Position numbers and translations under genes: made by a program. From Hyphomicrobiales bacterium (GTDB lineage Bacteria > Pseudomonadota > Alphaproteobacteria > Rhizobiales > Rhizobiaceae): a stretch of DNA of 64,000 nucleotides. Below, piece by piece: positions 52,950-61,456 of the stretch. The stretch covers positions 124,001 to 188,000 of the forward strand of contig UCMS01000014.1 in assembly GCA_900473805.1 (NCBI GenBank), in the 5' to 3' direction. The notes under the pieces were generated by a model. It ran no database searches and was not told the origin of the DNA. It was given only the letters and a program-made list of their open reading frames with translations. Numbering within the stretch: position 1 is the first letter of the stretch; the number at the start of each line of letters is the position of its first letter.

Positions 52950-53822
52950 ATGTCGCGGGCCGCTGACCTCATGTCCTTCGACGAAGCGACCTCGAAGGAG
53001 GCCTTCACAAGCCGCCTTGGCGCGCCCGAAGACGCCACAGCGCGGCTGCTCTCCGCCGTAGTCTGCCACGTGCACGATCTCATAAAGGAATTCCGCCCGA
53101 CGCCGGAGCAATGGCGCATGGTTCTCGACTTTCTGACCGAAGTCGGCCACGCCTCGGATGAACGCCGCCAGGAATGGGTTCTGTTCTCCGATCTGGTCGG
53201 CGCCTCAGCACTCGTCGAGGAGATCAATTCGCGCCGTCCTTCGGGTGCTACCCCCAACACGATCCGCGGTCCGTTCTTTCGGACCGACACCCCGGAGCGG
53301 GCCCTCGGCAGTTCCATCTCGCTGGACGGCGAAGGCGAGCCGCTGCTGGTCGAGGGCCGCGTCGAAGATCTGGACGGCCTGCCGATCACCACGGCCGAAA
53401 TCATCACCTGGCAGGCCAACGCCGAAGGTTACTACGAGAACCAGCAGCCGGACCTACAGCCCGAATTCAATCTGCGGGGTCTGTTTCGCCCCGATCAGGA
53501 CGGCAGGTTCCACTACCGTACGATCCGTCCGGCAGGCTACGGCGTCCCCGGTGACGGGCCAGTGGGCCGGCTATTCGCCCAGGCGGGTTATCCGCTGCAC
53601 CGTCCGGCCCATCTGCATTTCGTCGTGCGCGCCCCAGGTTTCGAGACGATCACCACCCACATTTACGATGCGGAGGATCCAAGGCTCGGCGAAGACGCTT
53701 TGTTCGGCGTTCGACCGGAACTGGTGCATCCCTTCGAAAAGACGGTGATCGACGGAAAACCCGGCTCGCGCATCAGCGTCAGGTTCGTCATGGTCCGCGC
53801 ACGGCCCGGGAGGGGCAAATGA
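52950..53822 (+). CDS. Intradiol ring-cleavage dioxygenase (hydroxyquinol 1,2-dioxygenase-like), copy 1
   Basis: A 290-residue non-heme Fe(III) dioxygenase. An N-terminal helical dimerisation domain (1-105) precedes the catalytic beta-sandwich. Predicted iron ligands are Y162 in EGYYENQ, Y197 in PAGYGVPGDGPVG, H221 and H223 in RPAHLHF. These positions fit hydroxyquinol 1,2-dioxygenases, which open hydroxyquinol to maleylacetate; catechol activity cannot be excluded. ATG 52950 has GGGAGGAG upstream. The stop overlaps the maleylacetate reductase start (ATGA). Confidence 0.9.
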   Translation: MSRAADLMSFDEATSKEAFTSRLGAPEDATARLLSAVVCHVHDLIKEFRPTPEQWRMVLDFLTEVGHASDERRQEWVLFSDLVGASALVEEINSRRPSGATPNTIRGPFFRTDTPERALGSSISLDGEGEPLLVEGRVEDLDGLPITTAEIITWQANAEGYYENQQPDLQPEFNLRGLFRPDQDGRFHYRTIRPAGYGVPGDGPVGRLFAQAGYPLHRPAHLHFVVRAPGFETITTHIYDAEDPRLGEDALFGVRPELVHPFEKTVIDGKPGSRISVRFVMVRARPGRGK

Positions 53823-54874
53823 AGAGCTTCATCTATGCCGGCAGTCCGGCGCGTATCCTCTTTGGCTCTGGCCGTAGCGCAGACGTGAGCAGCGCCGTCG
53901 AATCCCTTGGCTGCCGCCGTGCGTTGGTTCTGTCCACGCCGCATCAGAAGGCGGATGCCGAAGCCCTCTCCGAGCGGCTCGGAGCCCTCTCCGTCGGTGT
54001 CTTCTCGGGTGCCGTCATGCACACGCCCGTCGATGTGACGGAGAAAGCGCTGAAGGTCGCTCAGGAAACAGAAGCAGATTGCGTCGTTTCGCTCGGCGGC
54101 GGCTCCACCACGGGGCTCGGCAAGGCGATTGCCTACCGCACCGATCTGCCCCAGGTCGTCATCCCCACGACCTATGCCGGCTCCGAAGTTACCCCGATCC
54201 TCGGCCAGACCGAAGGCGGCCGCAAGACCACGGTCCGGAACGCAAGCATCCTGCCGGAAGTCGTCATCTACGATCCGGATCTGACCCTTGGCCTGCCCGT
54301 CGGCATGAGCGTCACGAGCGGCCTCAACGCTATGGCCCATGCGGTTGAAGGTCTCTATGCCCAGGATCGCAACCCGGTGTCGACACTGATGGCGCTCGAC
54401 GGTTTGCGCGCATTCCGGGACAGCCTTCCGATTTTAGTGAAGAGTCCTCATGACCCCGATGCGCGGGCAGAGGCGCTTTATGGCGCCTGGCTTTGCGGCA
54501 CCGTGCTCGGCACAGTCGGCATGGCACTGCACCACAAGATCTGCCACACGCTGGGCGGCTCCTTCGATACGCCGCATGCCGAAACCCATGCAGTCATGCT
54601 GCCGCACACGGCCGCCTTCAATGCCGAGGCTGCAGAGGAAGAACTGACGGCAGCCGCCAAACTCTTCGGCGGCTCCATCGGCGGCGGTCTCTGGGATTTT
54701 GCCAAGTCGATCGGCGCGCCGCTGTCGCTCAAGGATTTTGGGCTTGTAGAGACCGATCTGGATCGCGCGGCCGATATCGCGGTCGAGAACCCCTATTGGA
54801 ATCCGCGTCCGATCGACCGGATCTCGATCCGCACACTTCTGCAACAGGCCTGGGAGGGCGTCAGGCCCGACTGA
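53819..54874 (+). CDS. Maleylacetate reductase
   Basis: A 351-residue iron-containing alcohol dehydrogenase relative of the maleylacetate reductase group. IYAGSPARILFGSGR begins it, VSLGGGSTTGLGKAIA is the nucleotide-binding stretch, and IPTTYAGSEVTPILGQTE is a typical subfamily segment. HHKICHTLGGSFDTPHAETHA carries conserved histidines. It reduces maleylacetate to 3-oxoadipate with NADH or NADPH. It is translationally coupled to the dioxygenase. Confidence 0.95.
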   Translation: MKSFIYAGSPARILFGSGRSADVSSAVESLGCRRALVLSTPHQKADAEALSERLGALSVGVFSGAVMHTPVDVTEKALKVAQETEADCVVSLGGGSTTGLGKAIAYRTDLPQVVIPTTYAGSEVTPILGQTEGGRKTTVRNASILPEVVIYDPDLTLGLPVGMSVTSGLNAMAHAVEGLYAQDRNPVSTLMALDGLRAFRDSLPILVKSPHDPDARAEALYGAWLCGTVLGTVGMALHHKICHTLGGSFDTPHAETHAVMLPHTAAFNAEAAEEELTAAAKLFGGSIGGGLWDFAKSIGAPLSLKDFGLVETDLDRAADIAVENPYWNPRPIDRISIRTLLQQAWEGVRPD

Positions 54875-54935
54875 CCGAGACGACATCACGCGCGCTGCGC
54901 GCTCTTTGGGAGGAGAGACGATGATGGGAGGAAAC

Positions 54936-56216
54936 ATGATTACGCGACGGAAATTCCTGCAGACGACGGCAGCCGGCGGCGCCGTGCTGGCAACCTCTGG
55001 CCTTGCAGCCCCGGCGGTTGCGCAGTCAGCGGCGGTCAAGCTCGGCTATGTCAGCCCGCAGACCGGCCCGCTTGCTGCCTTCGGTGAAGCCGACAAATTC
55101 GTCATCGACAGCTTCCTTGCGACGACGAAGAAGATGGGCCTGAACTACGAGGTCGTGGTCAAGGACAGCCAGTCCAACCCAAACCGTGCCGCCGAAGTCG
55201 CCAAGGAACTGATCGTGGACGACGAAATCAACCTGATGCTCGTCTCCTCGACGCCGGAAACCACCAATCCGGTCTCAACCACCTGCGAAGCCGAGCAGAT
55301 TCCCTGCCTGTCCACGGTTGCCCCTTGGCAGCCCTGGTTCATCGGCCAGCAGGGCAATCCCGGCGACCCGGCCAGCTGGAAGCCGTTCAACTACGCCTAC
55401 CACTTCTTCTGGGGTCTTGAGGACATCATTGCCGTCTTCACCGGCATGTGGGGTCAGGTCGAGACCAACAAGAAGGTCGGCGGCCTCTTCCCGAACGACG
55501 GCGACGGCAATGCCTGGGGCGACAACGTCGTCGGCTTCCCGCCGGTGCTGGAGAAGCTCGGCTATGGCCTCACAGACAGCGGCCGTTACCAGAACCTGAC
55601 CGACGATTTCTCCGCTCAGATCAATGCCTTCAAGCAGGCCGAGACCGAAATCCTCACCGGCGTGATGATCCCGCCTGACCTTACGACCTTCTGGAATCAG
55701 GCCAAGCAGCAGGGGCTCAAACCCAAGATCGCGTCGATCGGCAAGGCGCTGCTTTTCCCGCAGACCGTGGAAGCGCTGGGCGATGCCGGCCACAACCTCT
55801 CGACCGAAGTCTGGTGGACGCCGTCTCATCCGTTCAAGTCTTCGCTGACAGGCGAGACGGCTGCCGATGTGGCAACGGCCTTCACAACCGCGACCGGTCG
55901 CCCCTGGACACAGCCGATCGGCTTTGCCCATGCGCTCTTCGAACTGGCGGTCGACGTCATGAAGCGTGCGGAAGACGTGACGGATGGCGATGCGGTAGCC
56001 AAGGCTATCGGCGAAACCAAGCTGGACACGCTGGTCGGACCCATCGCCTGGAACAACGCCAACCTGCCACCCTTCGCCCAGAAGAACGTCGCCAAGACGC
56101 CGCTCGTCGGCGGCCAGTGGCGCCTCAAAACCGGCGGCGGTTACGACCTTGTTGTCGTCGAGAATGGCCAGGCACCGAACATCCCGCTCGGCGGCAAGAT
56201 GGAAGCGCTGAGCTGA
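54936..56216 (+). CDS. Branched-chain-type ABC transporter substrate-binding protein
   Basis: A 426-residue LivK-like binding protein with a twin-arginine signal (ITRRKFLQTTAAGGAVLATS) and cleavage near AVAQS. The mature part (VKLGYVSPQTGPLAAFGEAD) fits the Leu/Ile/Val/amide family, which also binds aromatic acids. ATG 54936 has GGGAGGAA upstream; ATG 54921 has a similar SD and would add five residues. It is the first of five transporter genes between the catabolic genes, so an aromatic ligand is inferred. Confidence 0.92.
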   Translation: MITRRKFLQTTAAGGAVLATSGLAAPAVAQSAAVKLGYVSPQTGPLAAFGEADKFVIDSFLATTKKMGLNYEVVVKDSQSNPNRAAEVAKELIVDDEINLMLVSSTPETTNPVSTTCEAEQIPCLSTVAPWQPWFIGQQGNPGDPASWKPFNYAYHFFWGLEDIIAVFTGMWGQVETNKKVGGLFPNDGDGNAWGDNVVGFPPVLEKLGYGLTDSGRYQNLTDDFSAQINAFKQAETEILTGVMIPPDLTTFWNQAKQQGLKPKIASIGKALLFPQTVEALGDAGHNLSTEVWWTPSHPFKSSLTGETAADVATAFTTATGRPWTQPIGFAHALFELAVDVMKRAEDVTDGDAVAKAIGETKLDTLVGPIAWNNANLPPFAQKNVAKTPLVGGQWRLKTGGGYDLVVVENGQAPNIPLGGKMEALS

Positions 56217-56284
56217 ACCCTGTGAAGCCTGTGGCTGCGGTGCCCCGATCGTCGGGGCACCGCAAGCCTGACGGAGGAGTGTCC

Positions 56285-57004
56285 ATGCCGATCTTGGAAC
56301 TGAATGGTGTGTCGAAGTCCTTCGGGGCCCTCGTGGTCGCCGAGGATATCTCCTTTTCCGTCGAAGCAGGCGAGGCGCTTGGCGTCATCGGACCGAACGG
56401 CGCCGGCAAGTCGACCTTGTTCAATCTGATCACCGGCAACCTCTCCGTCGCCAAAGGCACTGTTCATTTCGATGGTCGTGACGTGACGAATGTCCCGCCG
56501 ATGCAACGCTGCTTTGCGGGCATGGGCCGCACCTTCCAGATCCCGCAGCCTTTCGAGCGGCTGACGGTCTATGAAAACCTGCTCGTCGCCGGCGCCTTCG
56601 GCAGCGAAAGCAGCGAGGCGGACGTCGCCGAGTTCTGCGCCGAGATCCTGGTCGAAACGGGCCTCATCTCCAAGGCGAACCGCCCGGCCGGCAGCCTCAC
56701 CTTGCTTGAGCGCAAGCGGCTGGAGCTCGCCCGGGCTCTGGCCACCAAGCCCAAGCTTCTCCTGCTTGACGAAATCGCTGGTGGGCTGACCGAAGGCGAG
56801 TGCCGGCAGTTGGTCGCGACGATCAAGCGCGTCCACCAGCGCGGCATGGCGATCATCTGGATCGAGCACGTGTTGCATGCCTTGAACGCGGTGGCGGAAA
56901 CGATCCTCGTCCTCAACTTCGGACGGATGATCGGCCATGGCGATCCGCAGACCATCATGAATTCACGCGAAGTGCGCGAAATCTATCTGGGCATGGAGGT
57001 CTGA
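56285..57004 (+). CDS. Branched-chain-type ABC transporter ATPase (LivG-like)
   Basis: A 239-residue ABC ATPase. Walker A GPNGAGKST is at about 35-43. Walker B is LLLDEIAGGL and the H-loop is IIWIEHVLHAL. The signature region reads LTLLERKRLELARAL, lacking the common SGGQ. ATG 56285 follows GGAGG. It pairs with the LivF-like ATPase that starts 3 bases after it. Confidence 0.92.
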   Translation: MPILELNGVSKSFGALVVAEDISFSVEAGEALGVIGPNGAGKSTLFNLITGNLSVAKGTVHFDGRDVTNVPPMQRCFAGMGRTFQIPQPFERLTVYENLLVAGAFGSESSEADVAEFCAEILVETGLISKANRPAGSLTLLERKRLELARALATKPKLLLLDEIAGGLTEGECRQLVATIKRVHQRGMAIIWIEHVLHALNAVAETILVLNFGRMIGHGDPQTIMNSREVREIYLGMEV

Positions 57005-57007
57005 ACC

Positions 57008-57727
57008 ATGAGCCTCATCGAAACGAAGAACCTGACCGCCTTCTACGGCGACTTCCAGGCCCTGTTCGGCGTTAACATCGTCCTCAATCCCGGCGAGACG
57101 ATCGCGGTCATCGGTGCCAATGGTGCGGGCAAGTCGACACTGATGCGATCCATTGCGGGCGTCCTGCGCAACCAACCGGATGCGATCCGCCACAGGAACG
57201 AACCGATCGGCGCGCTCGCCGCCCCGGACGTCATGGCCCGCGGCATCGCGCTCGTTCCCGAAGGCCGCCGGCTTTTCCCCTCGCTGACCGTTGAGGAAAA
57301 CCTGCTCGTGGGTCGCCATGGGCGAAAGGTCGATGGGCCTTGGTCGCTTGAAACCATCTATGAGCTCTTTCCGATCCTCAAGGAGCGGCGCCGCAATCCC
57401 TCGACGGCACTCTCCGGCGGGCAGCAGCAGATGGTCGCAATCGGCCGTGCGTTGATGTCGAATCCCGAAGTACTGCTCTGCGACGAGTTGAGCCTCGGCC
57501 TGGCGCCCGTCGTCATCAAGGACATCTACGCCGCCTTCCCGCGCATCCGGGAGACGGGTGCGGCCATCGTCATCGTCGAGCAGGACATTGCCCAGGCGTT
57601 GAAGGTGGCAGACCGTGTCTATTGCATGATGGAAGGTCGGGTCACGCTCGAAGGGCGCCCGGAAGAGCTCGACCGCGCCGATATCCACGCGGCCTATTTC
57701 GGAGCGGAGCCCCATGAACTGGCTTGA
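57008..57727 (+). CDS. Branched-chain-type ABC transporter ATPase (LivF-like)
   Basis: A 239-residue ABC ATPase of LivF type. Walker A GANGAGKST, signature LSGGQQQMVAIGRALM, Walker B LLCDELSLGLAP and H-loop-region IVEQDIAQALK (Q in the usual LivF position) are visible. It begins 3 bases after the LivG-like gene and overlaps the permease gene downstream by 14 bases. Confidence 0.94.
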   Translation: MSLIETKNLTAFYGDFQALFGVNIVLNPGETIAVIGANGAGKSTLMRSIAGVLRNQPDAIRHRNEPIGALAAPDVMARGIALVPEGRRLFPSLTVEENLLVGRHGRKVDGPWSLETIYELFPILKERRRNPSTALSGGQQQMVAIGRALMSNPEVLLCDELSLGLAPVVIKDIYAAFPRIRETGAAIVIVEQDIAQALKVADRVYCMMEGRVTLEGRPEELDRADIHAAYFGAEPHELA

Positions 57728-58577
57728 TACCATTCTCCAGGGCATCCTGCTCGGCGGGCTCTACGCCCTTTTCGCGGCGGGTCTGTCGCTCGTCTTCGGC
57801 ATCATGCGGCTCGTCAATCTCGCCCATGGCGATCTCATCGTCTTTGCCGCCTTCCTCATCCTGCTGCTCGTGTCGACGCTCGGGCTCAATCCATTCCTGG
57901 CGGCCCTGATCGCCGGTCCGCTGATGTTCGCGATCGGCTACCTGCTGCAATATCATCTGCTGAACCGGACGCTCGGCAAGGACATCCTGCCGCCGCTGCT
58001 CGTCACCTTCGGCCTGTCGATCGTCATCCAGAACGGCTTGCTCGAAGCCTTTACGGCCGACAGCCAGCGCATCCCGGCAGGCGCGCTGGAGCAGGCGTCG
58101 CTCTCGCTCGGTGGCATCAATGCTGGCGTCATGCCGCTGCTCACCTTCGCCTCCGCGATCCTGGTGATCATCGGCCTCAACCAGCTGATCTACAAGACGG
58201 CGCTGGGCCGTGCCTTCCGAGCGACCTCCGACGATGTCGTGACAGCAGGCCTGATGGGCATCCGCCCGAACCAGATCTTTGCCATCGCAACCGGCCTTGC
58301 CATGGTGATCGTCACCATCGCCGCGCTTTATCTCGGCACCCGCGCCAATTTCGATCCGACCGCCGGCCCGGCGCGTCTGATCTACGCCTTCGAAGCGGTC
58401 ATCATCGGTGGTCTCGGCTCACTCTGGGGCACGCTTGCCGGCGGCATCATTCTGGGTGTCGCCCAAACGCTCGGCGCCGCCATAAACCCGGAATGGCAGA
58501 TCCTCTCGGGCCATATCGCCTTCCTGCTGGTCCTGCTGTTCCGTCCGCGGGGCCTCTTCCCGCGCGCTGTCGATTGA
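57714..58577 (+). CDS. Branched-chain-type ABC transporter permease (LivH-like)
   Basis: A 287-residue permease with about eight hydrophobic segments. LLGGLYALFAAGLSLVFGIM and RLVNLAHGDLIVFAAF at the start, and AVIIGGLGSLWGTLAGGIIL towards the end, are hallmarks of LivH. It overlaps the LivF-like gene by 14 bases and ends 7 bases before the LivM-like gene. Confidence 0.94.
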   Translation: MNWLDTILQGILLGGLYALFAAGLSLVFGIMRLVNLAHGDLIVFAAFLILLLVSTLGLNPFLAALIAGPLMFAIGYLLQYHLLNRTLGKDILPPLLVTFGLSIVIQNGLLEAFTADSQRIPAGALEQASLSLGGINAGVMPLLTFASAILVIIGLNQLIYKTALGRAFRATSDDVVTAGLMGIRPNQIFAIATGLAMVIVTIAALYLGTRANFDPTAGPARLIYAFEAVIIGGLGSLWGTLAGGIILGVAQTLGAAINPEWQILSGHIAFLLVLLFRPRGLFPRAVD

Positions 58578-58584
58578 GGTGACG

Positions 58585-59700
58585 ATGACCACGAACCGAG
58601 ACATCCTGTCGAATGTCATGCGCCCCTCACCATCCTGGCGGGTGGAGACACGCACGCGTGTGTCTTCGCTGTTCTCGCTTGCAACCGTCCTTTTCGTGCT
58701 GCTCCTGGCGGCAGCTCCCTTCGTCGTGTCGCGCGGCGTGGTGCAGGATCTGTTCTTCATCCTCACCATGCTGGCGCTCGCCCAGAGCTGGAACCTGCTC
58801 GCTGGATATGCAGGCCTGATCTCTGTCGGCCAGCAGCTTTTCGTCGGCTGTGGCGCCTATGCGCTCTTCGGTTTCGTCATCCTGCTCGATCTCGACCCGA
58901 TCCTGGCCATCCCTCTCGCCGGCTTCTTCGCGGTGCTGGTCTCGATACCCACAGCCTTCTTCGCCTTTCGCCTCTACGGCCCCTATTTCGCCATCGGCAC
59001 CTGGGTCATCGCCGAAGTGGGCCGACTGCTCTTCGCCCAGTGGAAGGCGCTCGGCGGTGGCACCGGCACCTCGCTGCCGCGCGAGGCAACCCGTGACATG
59101 TTCGGCGTCGCCCTGCTGGAAGACTGGTTCGGCATGCGGGCCGCAGCCGCCGCAGATGCCGTCGCCTTCTGGCTGGCACTGGTCGTGCTCGTTCTGACGA
59201 TCTGGTTCGTCTACCGCTTGCTGCGCTCCAAACAGGGCCTGGGCCTTGCTGCCGTCCGCGACAACGAGACGGCCGCCCGTGCGCTCGGGGTCGATGCGCG
59301 CCGCCTGAAGCTGGTGATCTACCTCTCCACCGCCTTCATCACCGGAGTCGTCGGCGCCCTCATCTACCTGCAGAAGGCTCGCATCTCCCCGGATGCCGCC
59401 TTCTCGCTCACCGACTGGACGGCCTATGTGCTGTTCATCGTCATCATCGGCGGCATTGGAACCATCGAGGGGCCGATCGTCGGCGTCATCATCTTCTTCC
59501 TGATGCAGAATGCGCTGTCGAGCTATGGGTCCTGGTACCTGCTCCTGCTCGGTGCCATCGCCATCATCACCATGCTGTTTGCGCCACGCGGGATCTGGGG
59601 CCTGATCACCGACCGCACCGGCATCGAACTCTTTCCGGTCCGCCGCACCTTGAGGGGCGGACCGCTTGAACAAACGACAAAGGGAGGGCCACATGGCTGA
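58585..59700 (+). CDS. Branched-chain-type ABC transporter permease (LivM-like)
   Basis: A 371-residue permease with roughly ten hydrophobic segments. LALAQSWNLLAGYAGLISVG is the family's conserved entry, and VIIGGIGTIEGPIVGVIIF ends the core. A hydrophilic loop between about 155 and 185 (GGGTGTSLPREATRDM) is longer than in E. coli LivM. ATG 58585 has GAGGTG upstream; a GTG at 58579 is possible. It overlaps the hydroxylase gene by 8 bases. Confidence 0.93.
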   Translation: MTTNRDILSNVMRPSPSWRVETRTRVSSLFSLATVLFVLLLAAAPFVVSRGVVQDLFFILTMLALAQSWNLLAGYAGLISVGQQLFVGCGAYALFGFVILLDLDPILAIPLAGFFAVLVSIPTAFFAFRLYGPYFAIGTWVIAEVGRLLFAQWKALGGGTGTSLPREATRDMFGVALLEDWFGMRAAAAADAVAFWLALVVLVLTIWFVYRLLRSKQGLGLAAVRDNETAARALGVDARRLKLVIYLSTAFITGVVGALIYLQKARISPDAAFSLTDWTAYVLFIVIIGGIGTIEGPIVGVIIFFLMQNALSSYGSWYLLLLGAIAIITMLFAPRGIWGLITDRTGIELFPVRRTLRGGPLEQTTKGGPHG

Positions 59701-61447
59701 CATTACCACCGACGTCCTGATCATCGGCACCGGGCCGGCCGGCTCGGCAACGGCCGCATTGCTCGCGAGCTATGGCCTCGAGCCCATGGTCATCAACCGC
59801 TACCGCTGGCTCGCCAACACGCCACGTGCCCACATCACCAACCAGCGCACGATGGAGGTTCTGCGCGATCTCGGCCGCGACGTCGAGGACGAAGCCTACA
59901 TGTTCGCAACCGAACAGGACCTGATGGGCCAGAACGTCTTCTGCACGGCGGTCGCCGGCGAAGAAATCGGCCGCATGCAAAGCTGGGGCAACCATCCGCT
60001 CTCGCGCGCCGAACATCTCCTGTCCTCACCCGGCCGAATGAACGACCTGCCACAGACCTATATGGAGCCCCTGCTCTTCAAGACGGCCTGTTCGCGCGGT
60101 GCGCAGTCGCGCATGTCGACGGAATATCTGAGCCATGTGCAGGATGCGGACGGCGTCACCACCACCTGCCGTGATCGACTGACGGGCAAGGACATCACGA
60201 TCCGCTCGAAATTCCTGGTCGGCGCCGACGGCGGCAACTCCAAGGTCGCCGAACATGCCGGCCTCACCTTCGAAGGCAAAATGGGCGTCGCCGGTTCGAT
60301 GAACATCCTCTTCGAATGCGACCTTTCCCGCTACGTCGCTCACCGCCCCTCGGTGCTCTACTGGGTGCTGCAGCCGGGCGCCGATGTCGGCGGTATCGGC
60401 ATGGGCCTCGTCCGCATGGTCCGCCCGTGGAACGAGTGGCTGATCGTCTGGGGCTACGACATCAACCAGCCGGCACCGGCCGTCGATGATGCCTTCGCCA
60501 CCAAGGTCGTGCGCGATCTCGTCGGCGTTCAGGACCTGCAGCCGAAGATCAAGTCGGTCTCCACCTGGACCGTCAACAACATGTACGCGACCACGATGTC
60601 GAACGGCCGGGTCTTCTGCATGGGCGATGCCACACACCGCCATCCGCCGTCGAACGGTCTCGGATCCAACACCTCGATCCAGGATGCTTTCAACCTCGCC
60701 TGGAAGCTCGCCGCTGTCATCCGCGGCCAGGCCGGCATGGGCCTGCTCGACAGCTACCAGGCCGAACGCGCGCCGGTGGCCAAACAGATCGTCACCCGCG
60801 CCAACAAGTCGATCGAGGAATTCGGCCCGATCTTCAAGGCCCTCGGCCTGCTCGATTCCGTCGATCCGGTGAAGATGCAGGAAAACATGGACGCCCGCTG
60901 CGACGACACCGCCGATGCGGAAAAGCAGCGTGAGGCGATCCGCCAGGCGATTGCGCACAAGGTCTACGAGTTCGACGCGCACGGCGTCGAGATGAACCAG
61001 CGCTACAAGTCGGGCGCGATCGTCACCGATGGCCAGCCGGAACCGGCCTTCGAGAAAGATGCCGAACTGCACTACCAGCCGACCACCTGGCCTGGCGCTC
61101 GCCTGCCGCATGTCTGGCTCTTCGGGCCGGAGGGCGAGAAGGTCTCCAGCCTTGATCTGACCGGCCATGGCGTCTTCACTGTTCTCACCGGCATCGGCGG
61201 CGATGGCTGGGTCGCGGCCGCAAAGTCCCTGTCGAAGGAGTTTGGCCTCCCGATCACGGTCCACAAGATCGGCCCCCGCCAGACCTGGCAGGACTTCTCC
61301 GGCGACTGGGCCCGCGCCCGCGATATCCGCGATTCCGGTGCGCTCCTCGTCCGTCCGGACCATCACGTCGCCTGGCGCGCGGAAGCAGCGGTCTCTGATC
61401 CCGAAGGCGAGCTGCGGCGCGTTCTGAAATCCATCCTGGACCGGTGA
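59693..61447 (+). CDS. FAD-dependent phenol hydroxylase (TfdB/MhpA-like aromatic monooxygenase)
   Basis: A 584-residue class A flavin hydroxylase. VLIIGTGPAGSATAALL (about 9-25) binds the ADP part of FAD, GADGGNSKV is the central motif, and CMGDATHRHPPSNGLGSNTS near residue 310 is the second FAD motif. The C-terminal 170 residues resemble the thioredoxin-like dimerisation domain of phenol hydroxylases. It probably ortho-hydroxylates a phenol (for example resorcinol to hydroxyquinol); the substrate is not determinable. ATG 59693 has AGGGAGG upstream. Confidence 0.9.
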   Translation: MADITTDVLIIGTGPAGSATAALLASYGLEPMVINRYRWLANTPRAHITNQRTMEVLRDLGRDVEDEAYMFATEQDLMGQNVFCTAVAGEEIGRMQSWGNHPLSRAEHLLSSPGRMNDLPQTYMEPLLFKTACSRGAQSRMSTEYLSHVQDADGVTTTCRDRLTGKDITIRSKFLVGADGGNSKVAEHAGLTFEGKMGVAGSMNILFECDLSRYVAHRPSVLYWVLQPGADVGGIGMGLVRMVRPWNEWLIVWGYDINQPAPAVDDAFATKVVRDLVGVQDLQPKIKSVSTWTVNNMYATTMSNGRVFCMGDATHRHPPSNGLGSNTSIQDAFNLAWKLAAVIRGQAGMGLLDSYQAERAPVAKQIVTRANKSIEEFGPIFKALGLLDSVDPVKMQENMDARCDDTADAEKQREAIRQAIAHKVYEFDAHGVEMNQRYKSGAIVTDGQPEPAFEKDAELHYQPTTWPGARLPHVWLFGPEGEKVSSLDLTGHGVFTVLTGIGGDGWVAAAKSLSKEFGLPITVHKIGPRQTWQDFSGDWARARDIRDSGALLVRPDHHVAWRAEAAVSDPEGELRRVLKSILDR

Positions 61448-61456
61448 GGAGCGAAT

